A stretch of DNA of 64,000 nucleotides from Streptomyces malaysiense (lineage in GTDB: Bacteria > Actinomycetota > Actinomycetes > Streptomycetales > Streptomycetaceae). The position numbers and the translations under genes were made by a program. Shown in pieces: positions 42,932-54,988 of the stretch. Under the pieces are notes generated by a model. That model was given only the letters and a program-made list of their open reading frames with translations, ran no database searches and was not told the DNA's origin. Where the stretch lies: positions 1-64,000 of the forward strand of contig NZ_LBDA02000019.1 in assembly GCF_000980885.2 (NCBI RefSeq). Reading direction: 5' to 3'. Position 1 is the first letter of the stretch. Each line of letters begins with the position of its first letter.

Positions 42932-43504
42932 ATGGTCAATCTGACGCGCATCTACACCCGCACCGGCGACAAGGGCACCACACACCTCGGTGACATGAGC
43001 CGGGCGCCCAAGACGGACCTCAGGATCTCCGCCTACGCGGACTCCAACGAGGCCAACGCGGTCATCGGCACCGCGATCGCCCTGGGCGGCCTGGACGAGG
43101 AGGTCGTCACGGTCCTCACCCGCGTGCAGAACGACCTGTTCGACGTGGGCGCGGACCTGTCGACCCCGGTGGCGGAGAACCCGGAGTACCCCCCGCTGCG
43201 GGTCGAGCAGTTCTACATCGACCGCCTGGAGGCGGACTGCGACCGCTTCAACGAGCAGCTGGAGAAGCTGCGCTCCTTCATCCTCCCCGGCGGCACCCCG
43301 GGCGCGGCCCTGCTCCACCAGGCCTGCACGGTCGTCCGCCGCGCCGAGCGCTCCACCTGGGCGGCGATGGAGGCGCACGGCGACCTCATGAACCCCCTCA
43401 CCGCCACCTACCTCAACCGTCTCTCCGACCTCCTGTTCATCCTCGCCCGCATCGCCAACAAGGCCACCGGCGACGTGCTGTGGGTGCCGGGCGGCGAGCG
43501 CTAG
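42932..43504 (+). CDS. cob(I)yrinic acid a,c-diamide / cobalamin adenosyltransferase, PduO type
   Basis: Transfers adenosyl from ATP to cob(I)alamin, making the AdoCbl used by IcmA and methylmalonyl-CoA mutase. 190 residues, the length of the PduO/MMAB family. ATP-binding N-terminus IYTRTGDKGTTHLGD (7-21), ADSNEANAVIGTA (near 37), SFILPGGTPGAALLHQACTV (near 114, positions the ATP), RRAERSTW and LNRLSDLLFILARIAN near the C-terminus. Start ATG 42932 without Shine-Dalgarno. Provides the cofactor link to icmA and meaB. Confidence 0.95.
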   Translation: MVNLTRIYTRTGDKGTTHLGDMSRAPKTDLRISAYADSNEANAVIGTAIALGGLDEEVVTVLTRVQNDLFDVGADLSTPVAENPEYPPLRVEQFYIDRLEADCDRFNEQLEKLRSFILPGGTPGAALLHQACTVVRRAERSTWAAMEAHGDLMNPLTATYLNRLSDLLFILARIANKATGDVLWVPGGER

Positions 43505-44040
43505 CGCCCACGCTCCCGCCTGGGGAAGAGCGTGTAGCTCCCGGCGATCACCACGTTGATGCCGATCAGCCACACCATCCTCAGCTGCCACGCCCGCAGC
43601 GAACCCGTGTCGCCGTCGGCACCCACGTACCGGATCGCCGCCTGGAGCAGCACGAGGGCGACGACGCAGGCCAGTGTCCAGCGGGCCGCCACCCGCCATT
43701 CGTGGGCGGCGCGGGCCCGGCCGTAGCGGGGCGGGCGCACCGGGGGCGGGCCGCCGGCGAAGCGGTGGGCGACCCGGGCGTCGGCCCACCTGATCGTGGC
43801 GTGGCCGAGGCCGACCGTGAAGCCGATGTAGACGGCGGCGAGCCCGTGCCGCCAGTCCGCCCGGCCACCGTGCTTCAGATCGATGGCGGTGACGACGAGC
43901 AGGACCACCTCCAGGAGCGGCTCGCACAGCAGCAGGGCCAGTCCGGTGCGCGGCATCCGCAGCCCGTACCGGACGCCCAGCCCCGCCGCGAGCAGCACCC
44001 AGAACGCCACCTCACAGGCGACGATCACCGCGACGATCAT
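43501..44040 (-). CDS. integral membrane protein, unknown function
   Basis: 179 residues with four to five hydrophobic segments: VAVIVACEVAFWVLLAAGLG (3-22), GLALLLCEPLLEVVLLVVTA (33-52), GLAAVYIGFTVGLGHATIRW (about 65-85), WTLACVVALVLLQAAIRYVG (about 118-138) and MVWLIGINVVIAGSYTLF at the end. It resembles conserved streptomycete membrane proteins without a name. ATG 44040 has AAGGGAG at good distance. Convergent with the adenosyltransferase gene, stops overlapping by 4 nt. Confidence 0.85.
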   Translation of the reverse strand: MIVAVIVACEVAFWVLLAAGLGVRYGLRMPRTGLALLLCEPLLEVVLLVVTAIDLKHGGRADWRHGLAAVYIGFTVGLGHATIRWADARVAHRFAGGPPPVRPPRYGRARAAHEWRVAARWTLACVVALVLLQAAIRYVGADGDTGSLRAWQLRMVWLIGINVVIAGSYTLFPRRERGR

Positions 44041-44195
44041 GAACCGCTCCCTTCCTCGCCCGCCGTCCCCCAGGCTCGCGCGGCGGGGACGGCGGATCGT
44101 CGTCCCCGGGGCCGAGTCCGGGTAAGCGAAAGTCGCGGTCCGGGACCGTTCCCAGGGAGCATCCGCGCTCTGCGCGGGGCGTGTTGGATGGGGGT

Positions 44196-45407
44196 ATGGC
44201 CGTACGACTGCTCCGACCGCACCGGTTCGACGTGTTCCTCGCAGCCGGCGGCCTCGCGGGCGGGATCGCGCTGTGGGCGCTCGGGCTGCACACCTCGGGC
44301 AGCGGGGTGCTCGGCGCCGACTGGGGGCTGATCCCGCTGGCGGTGACGGCGGGCCTGGAGCTGCTCCGCCGCACCCGGCCACGACTCGCCCTGATCTGCG
44401 GCACCCTGGCCGTCACCTTCGACATGTTCACCCCGGGCAACGCGGCGACGATCCTGATGTTCACGGACCTCGCCTACACCGCCGTGCTCTACGGCCCGCC
44501 GGCCGCCGCACGCCGCATCCCCGTCACCACCGGGCTGGTCAGCCTCGGGGTGACGCTCGGATTCCTCGTCTGGTGGCGCGAGCCGCATGCGATCCTGGTC
44601 GGCCTGGGCTGCGCCGTCGTCTCCTTCGCCCCCGCCGCCACCGGGGCCCTGGTGCGCAACCATCACGAGGCCGCCACGGCCGCACGGCTGCGGGCCGAAC
44701 AGACCGCGCTGCTCGCGGAGATGGACCGAGCGCAGGCGGTGACCGCCGAACGGGCGCGGATGGCACGGGAACTGCACGACATGGTCGCGGGCCACCTGTC
44801 GGCCATCGCGATCCACTCCACGGCCGCGCTCTCCCTCGACGACCCGGACACCTCCCGCGCCTCCCTCGATGTCATCCGGGAGAACAGCGTCGCCGGACTG
44901 ACCGAGATGCGGCGGCTGATCGGCATCCTGCGGGACAGCGGCGACGACACCGGCCCGACGGCGACGCCGACGCTCGACGGACTCGGCGCACTGACCGCCG
45001 GTGCCCGTGCGAACGGGCTGGACGTCACCCTCGACGCCGGGCACGGCGGCGTTCCGGCACCGGTCGAACTGGCCGCCTACCGGATCGTGCAGGAGTCGCT
45101 GACCAACGCCCTCAAGCACGCGGCCGCGGGACCCGTCCTGGTCGTGCTGCGCCAGGCGGACGACGCCCTGCGGATCGAGGTGAGCAGCCCCTACCGGCCC
45201 GGTGACGGACCCCGGGTGCCCGGCTCGGGTGCCGGGCTCCCCGGGATGCGGGAGCGGGCCACGCTGCTCGGGGGAACCCTGACCGCCGGACCGCACGGCG
45301 ACCGGTGGACCGTACACGCCGTCCTCTCGCTGGCCGAGCACACCATCGCCGAGGACACCGCCCTCGCCGATGTCACCGATGTCACCGACGGGGAGGTCCT
45401 CGCATGA
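44196..45407 (+). CDS. two-component sensor histidine kinase (NarL/HisKA_3 class)
   Basis: 403 residues. Four or five N-terminal membrane helices (about 10-165) with little outside, so membrane-embedded sensing (as in intramembrane-type kinases). Then a coiled linker and HisKA_3 with ARMARELHDMVAGHLSAIAI (phospho-His near 198). HATPase follows with YRIVQESLTNALKHAAAG (N-box) and GSGAGLPGMRERATLLGG (G-box). ATG 44196 is preferred; TTGGAT ends 6 nt before it, a weak leaderless-like -10. GTG 44181 is an in-frame alternative. Overlaps its response regulator by ATGA. Confidence 0.94.
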   Translation: MAVRLLRPHRFDVFLAAGGLAGGIALWALGLHTSGSGVLGADWGLIPLAVTAGLELLRRTRPRLALICGTLAVTFDMFTPGNAATILMFTDLAYTAVLYGPPAAARRIPVTTGLVSLGVTLGFLVWWREPHAILVGLGCAVVSFAPAATGALVRNHHEAATAARLRAEQTALLAEMDRAQAVTAERARMARELHDMVAGHLSAIAIHSTAALSLDDPDTSRASLDVIRENSVAGLTEMRRLIGILRDSGDDTGPTATPTLDGLGALTAGARANGLDVTLDAGHGGVPAPVELAAYRIVQESLTNALKHAAAGPVLVVLRQADDALRIEVSSPYRPGDGPRVPGSGAGLPGMRERATLLGGTLTAGPHGDRWTVHAVLSLAEHTIAEDTALADVTDVTDGEVLA

Positions 45408-46051
45408 TCCGCGTCCTGGTCGCCGAGGACCAGTCGGCCGTCCGCGCGGGACTGGTCCTGATCCTGCGCAGCGCACCCGGCATCGAGGTGGCCGGTGAGG
45501 CCGCGAACGGCGAACGGGCGGTCGAACTCGCCCGGGAACTGCGGCCCGACGTCGTACTGATGGACGTGCAGATGCCGCGCCTGGACGGGGTGTCGGCGAC
45601 CCGGCTCATCACGGCGGAAGGGCTCGCGGACGTCTTGGTGCTGACCACCTTCGACCTGGACGAGTACGTCTTCGGAGCCCTGCGGGCCGGCGCCTCCGGG
45701 TTCTTGCTGAAGAGCGCGGAGGCGAAGGACCTGATCGACGCGGTGCGGACGGTGGCGCGCGGGGAGGGGATCGTGGCGCCGGCTGTGACCCGGCGGCTGA
45801 TCGCCGAGTTCGCCGGCGGTCCGGGCGGCGGCCGGGGCACCCGGACCGATCCGGCCGTGCTGGACGGGCTGACCCCGCGCGAGCGCCAGGTGCTCTCCCT
45901 CCTCGGCGAGGGGCTCTCCAACGCGCAGATCGGGGTCCGTCTGGAGATGGCGGAGGGCACGGCCAAATCGCACGTCAGCCGGCTGCTGGGCAAGCTGGAC
46001 CTGCGCAGCCGGGTACAAGCGGCTGTCCTGGCGCGGGAGCTGGGCGCCTGA
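45404..46051 (+). CDS. LuxR/NarL family response regulator
   Basis: 215 residues. Receiver domain: IRVLVAEDQSAVRAGL (acidic pair 8-9), VVLMDVQMPRLDG (phospho-Asp near 54), TTFDLDEYVFGAL, GFLLKSA (Lys near 104). C-terminal LuxR helix-turn-helix: LTPRERQVLSLLGEGLSNAQ ... EGTAKSHVSRLLGKL. Partner of the overlapping kinase. It is convergent with the DUF4097 lipoprotein gene, 26 nt between stops, so that gene could be a target, but nothing direct shows it. Confidence 0.95.
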   Translation: MIRVLVAEDQSAVRAGLVLILRSAPGIEVAGEAANGERAVELARELRPDVVLMDVQMPRLDGVSATRLITAEGLADVLVLTTFDLDEYVFGALRAGASGFLLKSAEAKDLIDAVRTVARGEGIVAPAVTRRLIAEFAGGPGGGRGTRTDPAVLDGLTPRERQVLSLLGEGLSNAQIGVRLEMAEGTAKSHVSRLLGKLDLRSRVQAAVLARELGA

Positions 46052-46077
46052 CGGAGCCGCTGCCCGCGCCCGGCCCG

Positions 46078-46809
46078 CTAGCCCGCCGACTCCACCGTCA
46101 GGTTGCCGTTCGTCGTCGACAGGTCCAGGAGGTACCGGCCCGACGGGTCGTCCTTGAAGGCCAGGGTCTTGTCGCCGTTGGTGTCGTGCGCCGATATCCG
46201 GTATTTGGCGGGCGGCACGGTGATCGTGAGGTCTCCGCTGGTCGTATGAGCCTTGATGTTGCCGGGGGTGGCCGTCCGGATCGTCACCGTGCCGTTCGAC
46301 GTGCGGGTGTCGATGGCGCCGCCCTTGGTGTTCTGGACATGGACATCGCCGTTCGACGTACGCAGCTTCACCGCGCCCGCGGCGTCGTGCACCGCGATGT
46401 CGCCGTTGCTGGTGTGCACGTCGATCGCGCCCGCGTCATTCAGTGTGAGGTCGCCGTTGGAGGTGCCGCCCGTCACCGGAAGGCCGGCGGGGACCTTCAC
46501 GTCGTAGTCGACGGCGCAGTCGGGGCCGCAGCCGGAGAGGGTCAGGACGCCGTTGTCCACGTGGAAGGTCGCACGGCTCGGCTTGTCGCCGTGGTAGTTG
46601 ACCTTGCGGTGCACGGAGACCGCGGAGGCGTCCGCCGCGGACTCCACCTTCACGTCGCCGTTCCCACTGTCGAGGCGGATCGACGTCACCTTCTGGGAGA
46701 CCTTGGCGTCGTCCTCGAAGCTCTTCTGATCGAGGATCGAGCACGCGGAAAGCCCGCCGACGGTGAGTGCGGCCAGGGCCGCGGCAGCAAGGAAGCGCGC
46801 GCGTCGCAT
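46078..46809 (-). CDS. DUF4097-type beta-repeat lipoprotein
   Basis: 243 residues. Lipoprotein signal: MRRARFLAAAALAALTVGG then the lipobox LSAC. The mature part is a run of short beta repeats, each carrying S/T-S/N-N-G-D/T (GTSNGDLTLND, HTSNGDIAVHD, RTSNGDVHVQN, RTSNGTVTIRT, HTTSGDLTITV), consistent with a right-handed beta-helix or adhesin-like fold (DUF4097/DUF4098). Attached to the outer face of the membrane. ATG 46809 has GGGGGA upstream. Divergent from the chitinase gene. Confidence 0.87.
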   Translation of the reverse strand: MRRARFLAAAALAALTVGGLSACSILDQKSFEDDAKVSQKVTSIRLDSGNGDVKVESAADASAVSVHRKVNYHGDKPSRATFHVDNGVLTLSGCGPDCAVDYDVKVPAGLPVTGGTSNGDLTLNDAGAIDVHTSNGDIAVHDAAGAVKLRTSNGDVHVQNTKGGAIDTRTSNGTVTIRTATPGNIKAHTTSGDLTITVPPAKYRISAHDTNGDKTLAFKDDPSGRYLLDLSTTNGNLTVESAG

Positions 46810-46931
46810 GAAGGGTCCCCCGTATACAGCGCATCGGATCGTTGATCGGTCACAGCGATCGTACGCAGCCAGCCGTCCGCGCTTCACTGGGGAAAACCCC
46901 CCAATGCATCGGGGGTGTAAAGGAGTTGGAA

Positions 46932-46973
46932 TGGTCCAGACCTATTGACCCATGGTCCAGACCTTTCTACCCT
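46932..46973 (+). promoter_or_regulatory. chitinase promoter with paired 12-bp direct repeats
   Basis: TGGTCCAGACCT occurs exactly twice (46932-46943 and 46953-46964), 21 bp apart. Between and around them lie TTGACC (46945-46950) and, 17 nt on, TACCCT (46968-46973). In streptomycete chitinase genes the same repeat pair mediates chitin induction and glucose repression, and it resembles half of the DasR-responsive element. Transcription should start near 46980, leaving a leader with a GGGAGG ribosome-binding site. Confidence 0.85.
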
Positions 46974-47042
46974 CGCAGCACCGTGGGCATGAAGGCTCAG
47001 TCATGTCCCCCCTGTCACCCCCACTACCGAGGGAGGCGCTCG

Positions 47043-48875
<1,833 letters not shown>

Positions 48876-48957
48876 GAACCGTCAACCGCACGAGGCTCTA
48901 GCCTCGTCGACGCTCCCCCCGGCTTCCGTCCGGGGCCCCCGGACAGTGGGCGAGTGG

Positions 48958-49404
48958 CTACGCCACGTTCACCCGCTGTCCGGGCGGAGCGGCTTCCAGC
49001 CACGCGAGGAACCCGGTCAGCGCGTCCTCGCTCATGGCGAGTTCCAGGCGCGTGCCCCGGTGGACACAGGCGAGGACCACCGCGTCGGACAGCAGTGCCA
49101 GTTCCTCCTCGCCCTCGGGCAGCCGGCGGCCGGCCACCTCGATCTGGGCGCGTTCCAGGACGCGGCGGGGGCGGACGGCGTAGGAGAAGACCCGGTACCA
49201 CTCGATGCGGTCGCCGTTGTAGCGGGCGACGCCGTAGCTCCAGCCCTTGCCGCCCGCGTCCGGCTTCTCGGCCACGCCCCACCGCAGGGAGCAGTCGAAG
49301 GTCCCGCCCGAGCGCTGGATCAGCCGGCGCCGCAGACCGAACAGAAACAGCCCGGCCACCACGAGCGCGACCACGATCCCGCACACAGTCAGAGCGAGGA
49401 CCAT
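48958..49404 (-). CDS. DUF2550 family membrane-anchored protein
   Basis: 148 residues. One N-terminal helix (LALTVCGIVVALVVAGLFLF, about 2-24), then RRRLIQRSGGTFDCSLRW and a soluble domain (YGVARYNGDRIEWYRVFSYA). This matches DUF2550, an actinobacterial family usually found next to atpC. Function unknown. ATG 49404 has AGGAGG 9 nt upstream; the in-frame GTG at 49410 would be only 3 nt from it. It follows atpC on the same strand beyond the atp terminator. Confidence 0.92.
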   Translation of the reverse strand: MVLALTVCGIVVALVVAGLFLFGLRRRLIQRSGGTFDCSLRWGVAEKPDAGGKGWSYGVARYNGDRIEWYRVFSYAVRPRRVLERAQIEVAGRRLPEGEEELALLSDAVVLACVHRGTRLELAMSEDALTGFLAWLEAAPPGQRVNVA

Positions 49405-49485
49405 CGGCACCGACCTCCTCGTCTCCTAGGTAGGGGAACTGCTTCTACTACTGAGTAATGAAACGGAAAAAACACCTACATCTGC

Positions 49486-49532
49486 CTCAGCCGCGACCGG
49501 CACCGGATTGCTCCGGGCCGGCCGCGGCTGAG
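49486..49532 (-). terminator. terminator of the atp operon
   Basis: CTCAGCCGCG (49486-49495) pairs with CGCGGCTGAG (49523-49532); after one mismatch, five more pairs extend the stem. A run of six U follows about 12 nt after it on the minus strand (AAAAAA in the plus sequence near 49467-49472). It begins 26 nt beyond the atpC stop. Confidence 0.82.
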
Positions 49533-49558
49533 TGATGTCAACGTACCGCGCGGCTGGT

Positions 49559-49933
49559 TCAGCGCGCGGCCGCCGCACGAAGTCGGACGTCCGCGCGGCG
49601 CTCGGCGGCGGCGTCGCCCTCCGCCTTCGCGCGCTCGAGCTCCCGCTCCGTGCGCTGGACATCGATCTCGTCCGACAGCTCGGCGATCTCGGCCAGCAGG
49701 GACAGCTTGTTGTCCGCGAACGAGACGAAACCGCCGTGCACCGCGGCGACGACCGTTCCGCCGTCACTCGTACGGATGGTCACCGGGCCCGACTCCAGCA
49801 CACCGAGCAGCGGCTGGTGACCGGGCATGACGCCGATGTCGCCGGAGGTGGTGCGCGCGACGACCAGGGTGGCCTCGCCGGACCAGACCTGGCGGTCCGC
49901 GGCGACCAGCTCGACGTGCAGCTCAGCAGCCAA
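49559..49933 (-). CDS. atpC: ATP synthase subunit epsilon
   Basis: Central-stalk subunit that couples rotor to catalysis and inhibits hydrolysis. 124 residues. N-terminal beta barrel (MAAELHVELVAADRQVWSGE, GDIGVMPGHQPLLGVLESG) and C-terminal helix pair (ERELERAKAEGDAAAERRAD). The start is TTG at 49933, rare but supported by GAGGAG at right spacing and by the family N-terminus. 110 nt separate it from atpD. Last gene of the operon. Confidence 0.95.
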   Translation of the reverse strand: MAAELHVELVAADRQVWSGEATLVVARTTSGDIGVMPGHQPLLGVLESGPVTIRTSDGGTVVAAVHGGFVSFADNKLSLLAEIAELSDEIDVQRTERELERAKAEGDAAAERRADVRLRAAAAR

Positions 49934-50043
49934 GAGTGGCTCCTCGGGTCACCACCCGGCAGGGGTGCCGGGTGTTGGGGTCAATTCTAGTGGGCGTTGC
50001 GGAGGGGGCGGGACGCGCCCGCCCCCTCCGAAGAGCACGGGGC

Positions 50044-51480
<1,437 letters not shown>

Positions 51481-52398
51481 TTATCGGTCACTCCCCGCGG
51501 TCGCGTCGGCCAGGGCGCTCGCGCCACCGACGATCTCGCTGATTTCCTGGGTGATTTCGGCCTGGCGGGCCGCGTTGGCAAGGCGGGACAGCGTGTTGAT
51601 CAGCTCGCCCGCGTTGTCGGTGGCCGACTTCATCGCGCGCCGCGTGGCGGCGTGCTTGGAAGCGGCCGACTGGAGCAGCGCGTTGTAGATACGGCTTTCG
51701 ACATAGCGAGGCAGCAGGGCGTCGAGGACGTCCTCCGCCGAGGGCTCGAAGTCGTAGAGCGGCAGGATCTCGCCCTCGGACCCCGTCTCCTCGGCGACCT
51801 CGTCGAGGCGCAGCGGAAGCAGCCGTGCGTCGAGCGCGCTCTGCGTCATCATCGAGACGAACTCGGTGTAGACGATGTGGAGTTCATCCACGCCGCCCGC
51901 GGCCGTGTCCTTCTCGATGGCCTCGATCAGCGGCGCCGCGACCGTCTTGGCGTCGGCGTACGTCGGCTCGTCGGTGAAGCCCGTCCACGACTCCGCGACC
52001 TTGCGCTCGCGGAAGTTGTAGTGGGCGACACCGCGCCGGCCGACGATGTACGCGTCGACCTGCTTGCCCTCGCGCTCCAGGCGCTCGGTCAGCTGCTCCG
52101 CCGCCTTGATGGCGTTGGAGTTGAAGGCGCCGGCCAGACCGCGGTCGCTCGTGAGGAGCAGGACCGCGGCACGGGTCGGGTTCTCCGCCTCCGTGGTGAG
52201 CGGGTGCCTGGTGTTCGAACCCGTACCGACCGCCGTGACCGCGCGTGTCAGCTCGGTCGCGTACGGCGTGGATGCCGCCACCTTGCGCTGCGCCTTGACG
52301 ACGCGCGAGGCGGCGATCATCTCCATCGCCTTGGTGATCTTCTTGGTCGCGCTGACGGATCGGATACGACGCTTGTAGACCCGGAGCTGGGCTCCCAT
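51481..52398 (-). CDS. atpG: ATP synthase subunit gamma
   Basis: Rotating shaft inside the alpha3beta3 hexamer. 305 residues, with the conserved start [20 protein letters not shown] and C-terminal [19 protein letters not shown] ... [16 protein letters not shown], typical of gamma. Central [20 protein letters not shown] 52398. Its stop codon is directly followed by the atpD start. Confidence 0.98.
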   Translation of the reverse strand: MGAQLRVYKRRIRSVSATKKITKAMEMIAASRVVKAQRKVAASTPYATELTRAVTAVGTGSNTRHPLTTEAENPTRAAVLLLTSDRGLAGAFNSNAIKAAEQLTERLEREGKQVDAYIVGRRGVAHYNFRERKVAESWTGFTDEPTYADAKTVAAPLIEAIEKDTAAGGVDELHIVYTEFVSMMTQSALDARLLPLRLDEVAEETGSEGEILPLYDFEPSAEDVLDALLPRYVESRIYNALLQSAASKHAATRRAMKSATDNAGELINTLSRLANAARQAEITQEISEIVGGASALADATAGSDR

Positions 52399-52419
52399 GA
52401 GTCAGGTCCCTTCCTTACG

Positions 52420-54012
52420 TCACTTGGCGGCAGCGGCAGGAGTGTCCTCGCCGAGCAGCTTGCCGTCCGAGGTCTCGAACTGCTTCTTGAACTCGGCCAC
52501 CGCGTCGTCGATCGCCTGGATCGTGTCGTTCGACATCTTGGCGCCCTCCTTGATGGAGGTCATCAGGCCCTGGTGCTTGCGGTGCAGGAAGTCCAGCAGC
52601 TCCCGCTCGAAGCGACGGATGTCCACGACCGGGACCTCGTCCATACGACCGTTGGTGCCGGCCCACACGGAGACGACCTGGTCCTCGGTGGCCATCGGCT
52701 GGTACTGGTCCTGCTTCAGCAGCTCGACCATGCGCTGACCGCGCTCCAGCTGGGCCTTGGAGGTCGCGTCCAGGTCGGAACCGAAGGCGGCGAACGCCTC
52801 CAGCTCACGGAACTGGGCGAGGTCCACACGCAGGCGGCCGGAGACCTGGCGCATCGCCTTGTGCTGGGCGGAGCCACCGACTCGGGAGACCGAGATACCG
52901 ACGTTCAGCGCGGGACGCTGACCGGCGTTGAACAGGTCCGACTCCAGGAAGCACTGGCCGTCGGTGATGGAGATGACGTTGGTCGGGATGAACGCCGAGA
53001 CGTCGTTGGCCTTGGTCTCGACGATCGGCAGACCGGTCATCGAACCGGCACCCATCTCGTCGGAGAGCTTGGCGCAGCGCTCCAGCAGACGCGAGTGCAG
53101 GTAGAAGACGTCACCCGGGTAGGCCTCACGGCCCGGCGGGCGGCGCAGCAGCAGGGACACGGCGCGGTAGGCGTCGGCCTGCTTCGAGAGGTCGTCGAAG
53201 ATGATGAGGACGTGCTTGCCCTCGTACATCCACTGCTGGCCGATGGCCGAACCGGTGTACGGCGCCAGGTACTTGAAGCCGGCCGGGTCGGACGCCGGGG
53301 CGGCGACGATGGTCGTGTACTCCAGCGCGCCGTTCTCCTCCAGCGAGCGGCGAACGCCCGCGATGGTGGAGCCCTTCTGGCCGATGGCGACGTAGATGCA
53401 GCGGACCTGCTTCTTCGGGTCGCCGGTGCGCCAGTTGTCGCGCTGGTTGATGATGGTGTCGACGGCCAGGGCGGTCTTGCCGGTCTGGCGGTCACCGATG
53501 ATCAGCTGACGCTGACCGCGGCCGATCGGGGTCATCGCGTCGACGGCCTTGTAGCCGGTCTCCATCGGCTCGTGCACCGACTTGCGCTGCATGACCGTGG
53601 GGGCCTGCAGCTCAAGGGCGCGGCGGCCGGACGTCTCGATCTCGCCGAGGCCGTCGATCGGGTTGCCGAGCGGGTCGACAACACGGCCGAGGTAGCCCTC
53701 GCCGACCGCGACGGAGAGCACCTCGCCGGTACGCGTGACCGGCTGACCCTCCTCGACGCCGCTGAACTCGCCGAGGACGATGGCACCGATCTCGCGCTCC
53801 TCGAGGTTGAGGGCGAGGCCGAGGGTGCCGTCCTCGAACTTCAGCAGTTCGTTGGCCATGGCCGAGGGAAGACCCTCGATCTTCGCGATGCCGTCGCCGG
53901 CAAGGGTGACCGTACCGACCTCCTCGCGCGAGGCCGCGTCCGGCTTGTACGACTGGACGAAGTTCTCCAGCGCGTCCCGGATCTCCTCCGGCCGGATCGT
54001 GAGCTCCGCCAT
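52420..54012 (-). CDS. atpA: ATP synthase subunit alpha
   Basis: Non-catalytic nucleotide-binding F1 subunit. 530 residues. GDRQTGKT (Walker A, near 171), [18 protein letters not shown] (near 265), [20 protein letters not shown], and the signature [17 protein letters not shown] 54012 matches the family start ([14 protein letters not shown]); the frame is open for 80 codons upstream through a hairpin-bearing spacer and those codons are rejected. Confidence 0.98.
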   Translation of the reverse strand: MAELTIRPEEIRDALENFVQSYKPDAASREEVGTVTLAGDGIAKIEGLPSAMANELLKFEDGTLGLALNLEEREIGAIVLGEFSGVEEGQPVTRTGEVLSVAVGEGYLGRVVDPLGNPIDGLGEIETSGRRALELQAPTVMQRKSVHEPMETGYKAVDAMTPIGRGQRQLIIGDRQTGKTALAVDTIINQRDNWRTGDPKKQVRCIYVAIGQKGSTIAGVRRSLEENGALEYTTIVAAPASDPAGFKYLAPYTGSAIGQQWMYEGKHVLIIFDDLSKQADAYRAVSLLLRRPPGREAYPGDVFYLHSRLLERCAKLSDEMGAGSMTGLPIVETKANDVSAFIPTNVISITDGQCFLESDLFNAGQRPALNVGISVSRVGGSAQHKAMRQVSGRLRVDLAQFRELEAFAAFGSDLDATSKAQLERGQRMVELLKQDQYQPMATEDQVVSVWAGTNGRMDEVPVVDIRRFERELLDFLHRKHQGLMTSIKEGAKMSNDTIQAIDDAVAEFKKQFETSDGKLLGEDTPAAAAK

Positions 54013-54052
54013 CTGGGTTCCCTGCTCTCCTTGTTGGGCCCGAAGTTTCACT

Positions 54053-54077
54053 TTGGGGGGATGGGGACTCCCCCCAA
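54053..54077 (-). other. intercistronic hairpin between atpH and atpA
   Basis: TTGGGGGG (54053-54060) pairs with CCCCCCAA (54070-54077) around a 9-nt loop, in the 160-nt atpH-atpA gap, about 40 nt upstream of the atpA start. It may tune mRNA stability or attenuate between the membrane and catalytic genes. A run of AGGAGG/CCTCC next to it adds potential pairing. Confidence 0.5.
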
Positions 54078-54172
54078 CAGGAGGTGAATCCTCTGCACGG
54101 CCCAACCAGGGCCGTATGTACGTACTGCTATTTCTCGGTATGCCGAGGTGCTGCGTCGCTGTCGCGGCGCCG

Positions 54173-54988
54173 CTAGCTCGCCATGCGACGGGCGGCCTCG
54201 TCCAGCCGGTCCGCCAGCGAACCGTTGATGACCTCGTCACCGACCTGGACACGCATTCCGCCGACGACGTCGGGGTCCACGTCCAGGTTGAGGTGGATCC
54301 GGCGGCCGTAGAGCTTGCCGAGGGCGGCGCCGAGGCGCTGCTTCTGGGTGTCGCTCAGCGGTACCGCCGAGGTGACGACCGCGACCAGACGGTCCCGGCG
54401 CTCCGCGGCCAGCTTGGACAGGGACTCCAGTCCCGCTTCCAGGCTACGACCACGCGGCGCGGCCACGAGGCGCACGACCAGACGCTCGGTGGCGGGCTTG
54501 GCCCGTCCGCCCAGCAGCCGGTTCAGCAGCTCGGTCTTGGCCCCGGCGCCCGCGGTGCGGTCGGTCAGGGCGGCGCGCAGCTCGGTGCTGGAAGAGACGA
54601 TCCGGCCGAACCGGAACAGCTCGTCCTCGACCTCGTCGAGGTTGCCACGCTTCTCCGCGGCGGTGAGGTCGGCGATGTCCGCCAGCTGCTCCAGCGCGTC
54701 CACCAGGTCGCGGGGCTGCGACCAGCGGGCGCGGGCCATCCCGGCCACCAGGTCGGCGGTCACGCCGCTGACCTGGGCGCCGAGCAGGCGCTGGACCAGC
54801 TCGGCCTTGGCCTCTCCGGACTGCGCCGGGTCGGTGAGAACCCGGCGCAGGCCGGCCTCGCGGTCGAGCAGCGCGGTGACGGCCGCCAGCTCGTCGGCGA
54901 GCGAGGTCGCGTCCGCGGACGTGGAGTCCGTCAGCGCGTCGAGACGCTCCCGTGCGGCTGCCAGGGCCTCGCGGCTCGCTCCGTTCAT
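54173..54988 (-). CDS. atpH: ATP synthase subunit delta (long actinobacterial form)
   Basis: Peripheral-stalk subunit linking F1 to F0. 271 residues, longer than the usual 180 because of the N-terminal extension found in actinobacteria. C-terminal half carries the family pattern [20 protein letters not shown] ... [23 protein letters not shown] 54988 overlaps the atpF stop by 4 nt. Confidence 0.96.
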   Translation of the reverse strand: MNGASREALAAARERLDALTDSTSADATSLADELAAVTALLDREAGLRRVLTDPAQSGEAKAELVQRLLGAQVSGVTADLVAGMARARWSQPRDLVDALEQLADIADLTAAEKRGNLDEVEDELFRFGRIVSSSTELRAALTDRTAGAGAKTELLNRLLGGRAKPATERLVVRLVAAPRGRSLEAGLESLSKLAAERRDRLVAVVTSAVPLSDTQKQRLGAALGKLYGRRIHLNLDVDPDVVGGMRVQVGDEVINGSLADRLDEAARRMAS

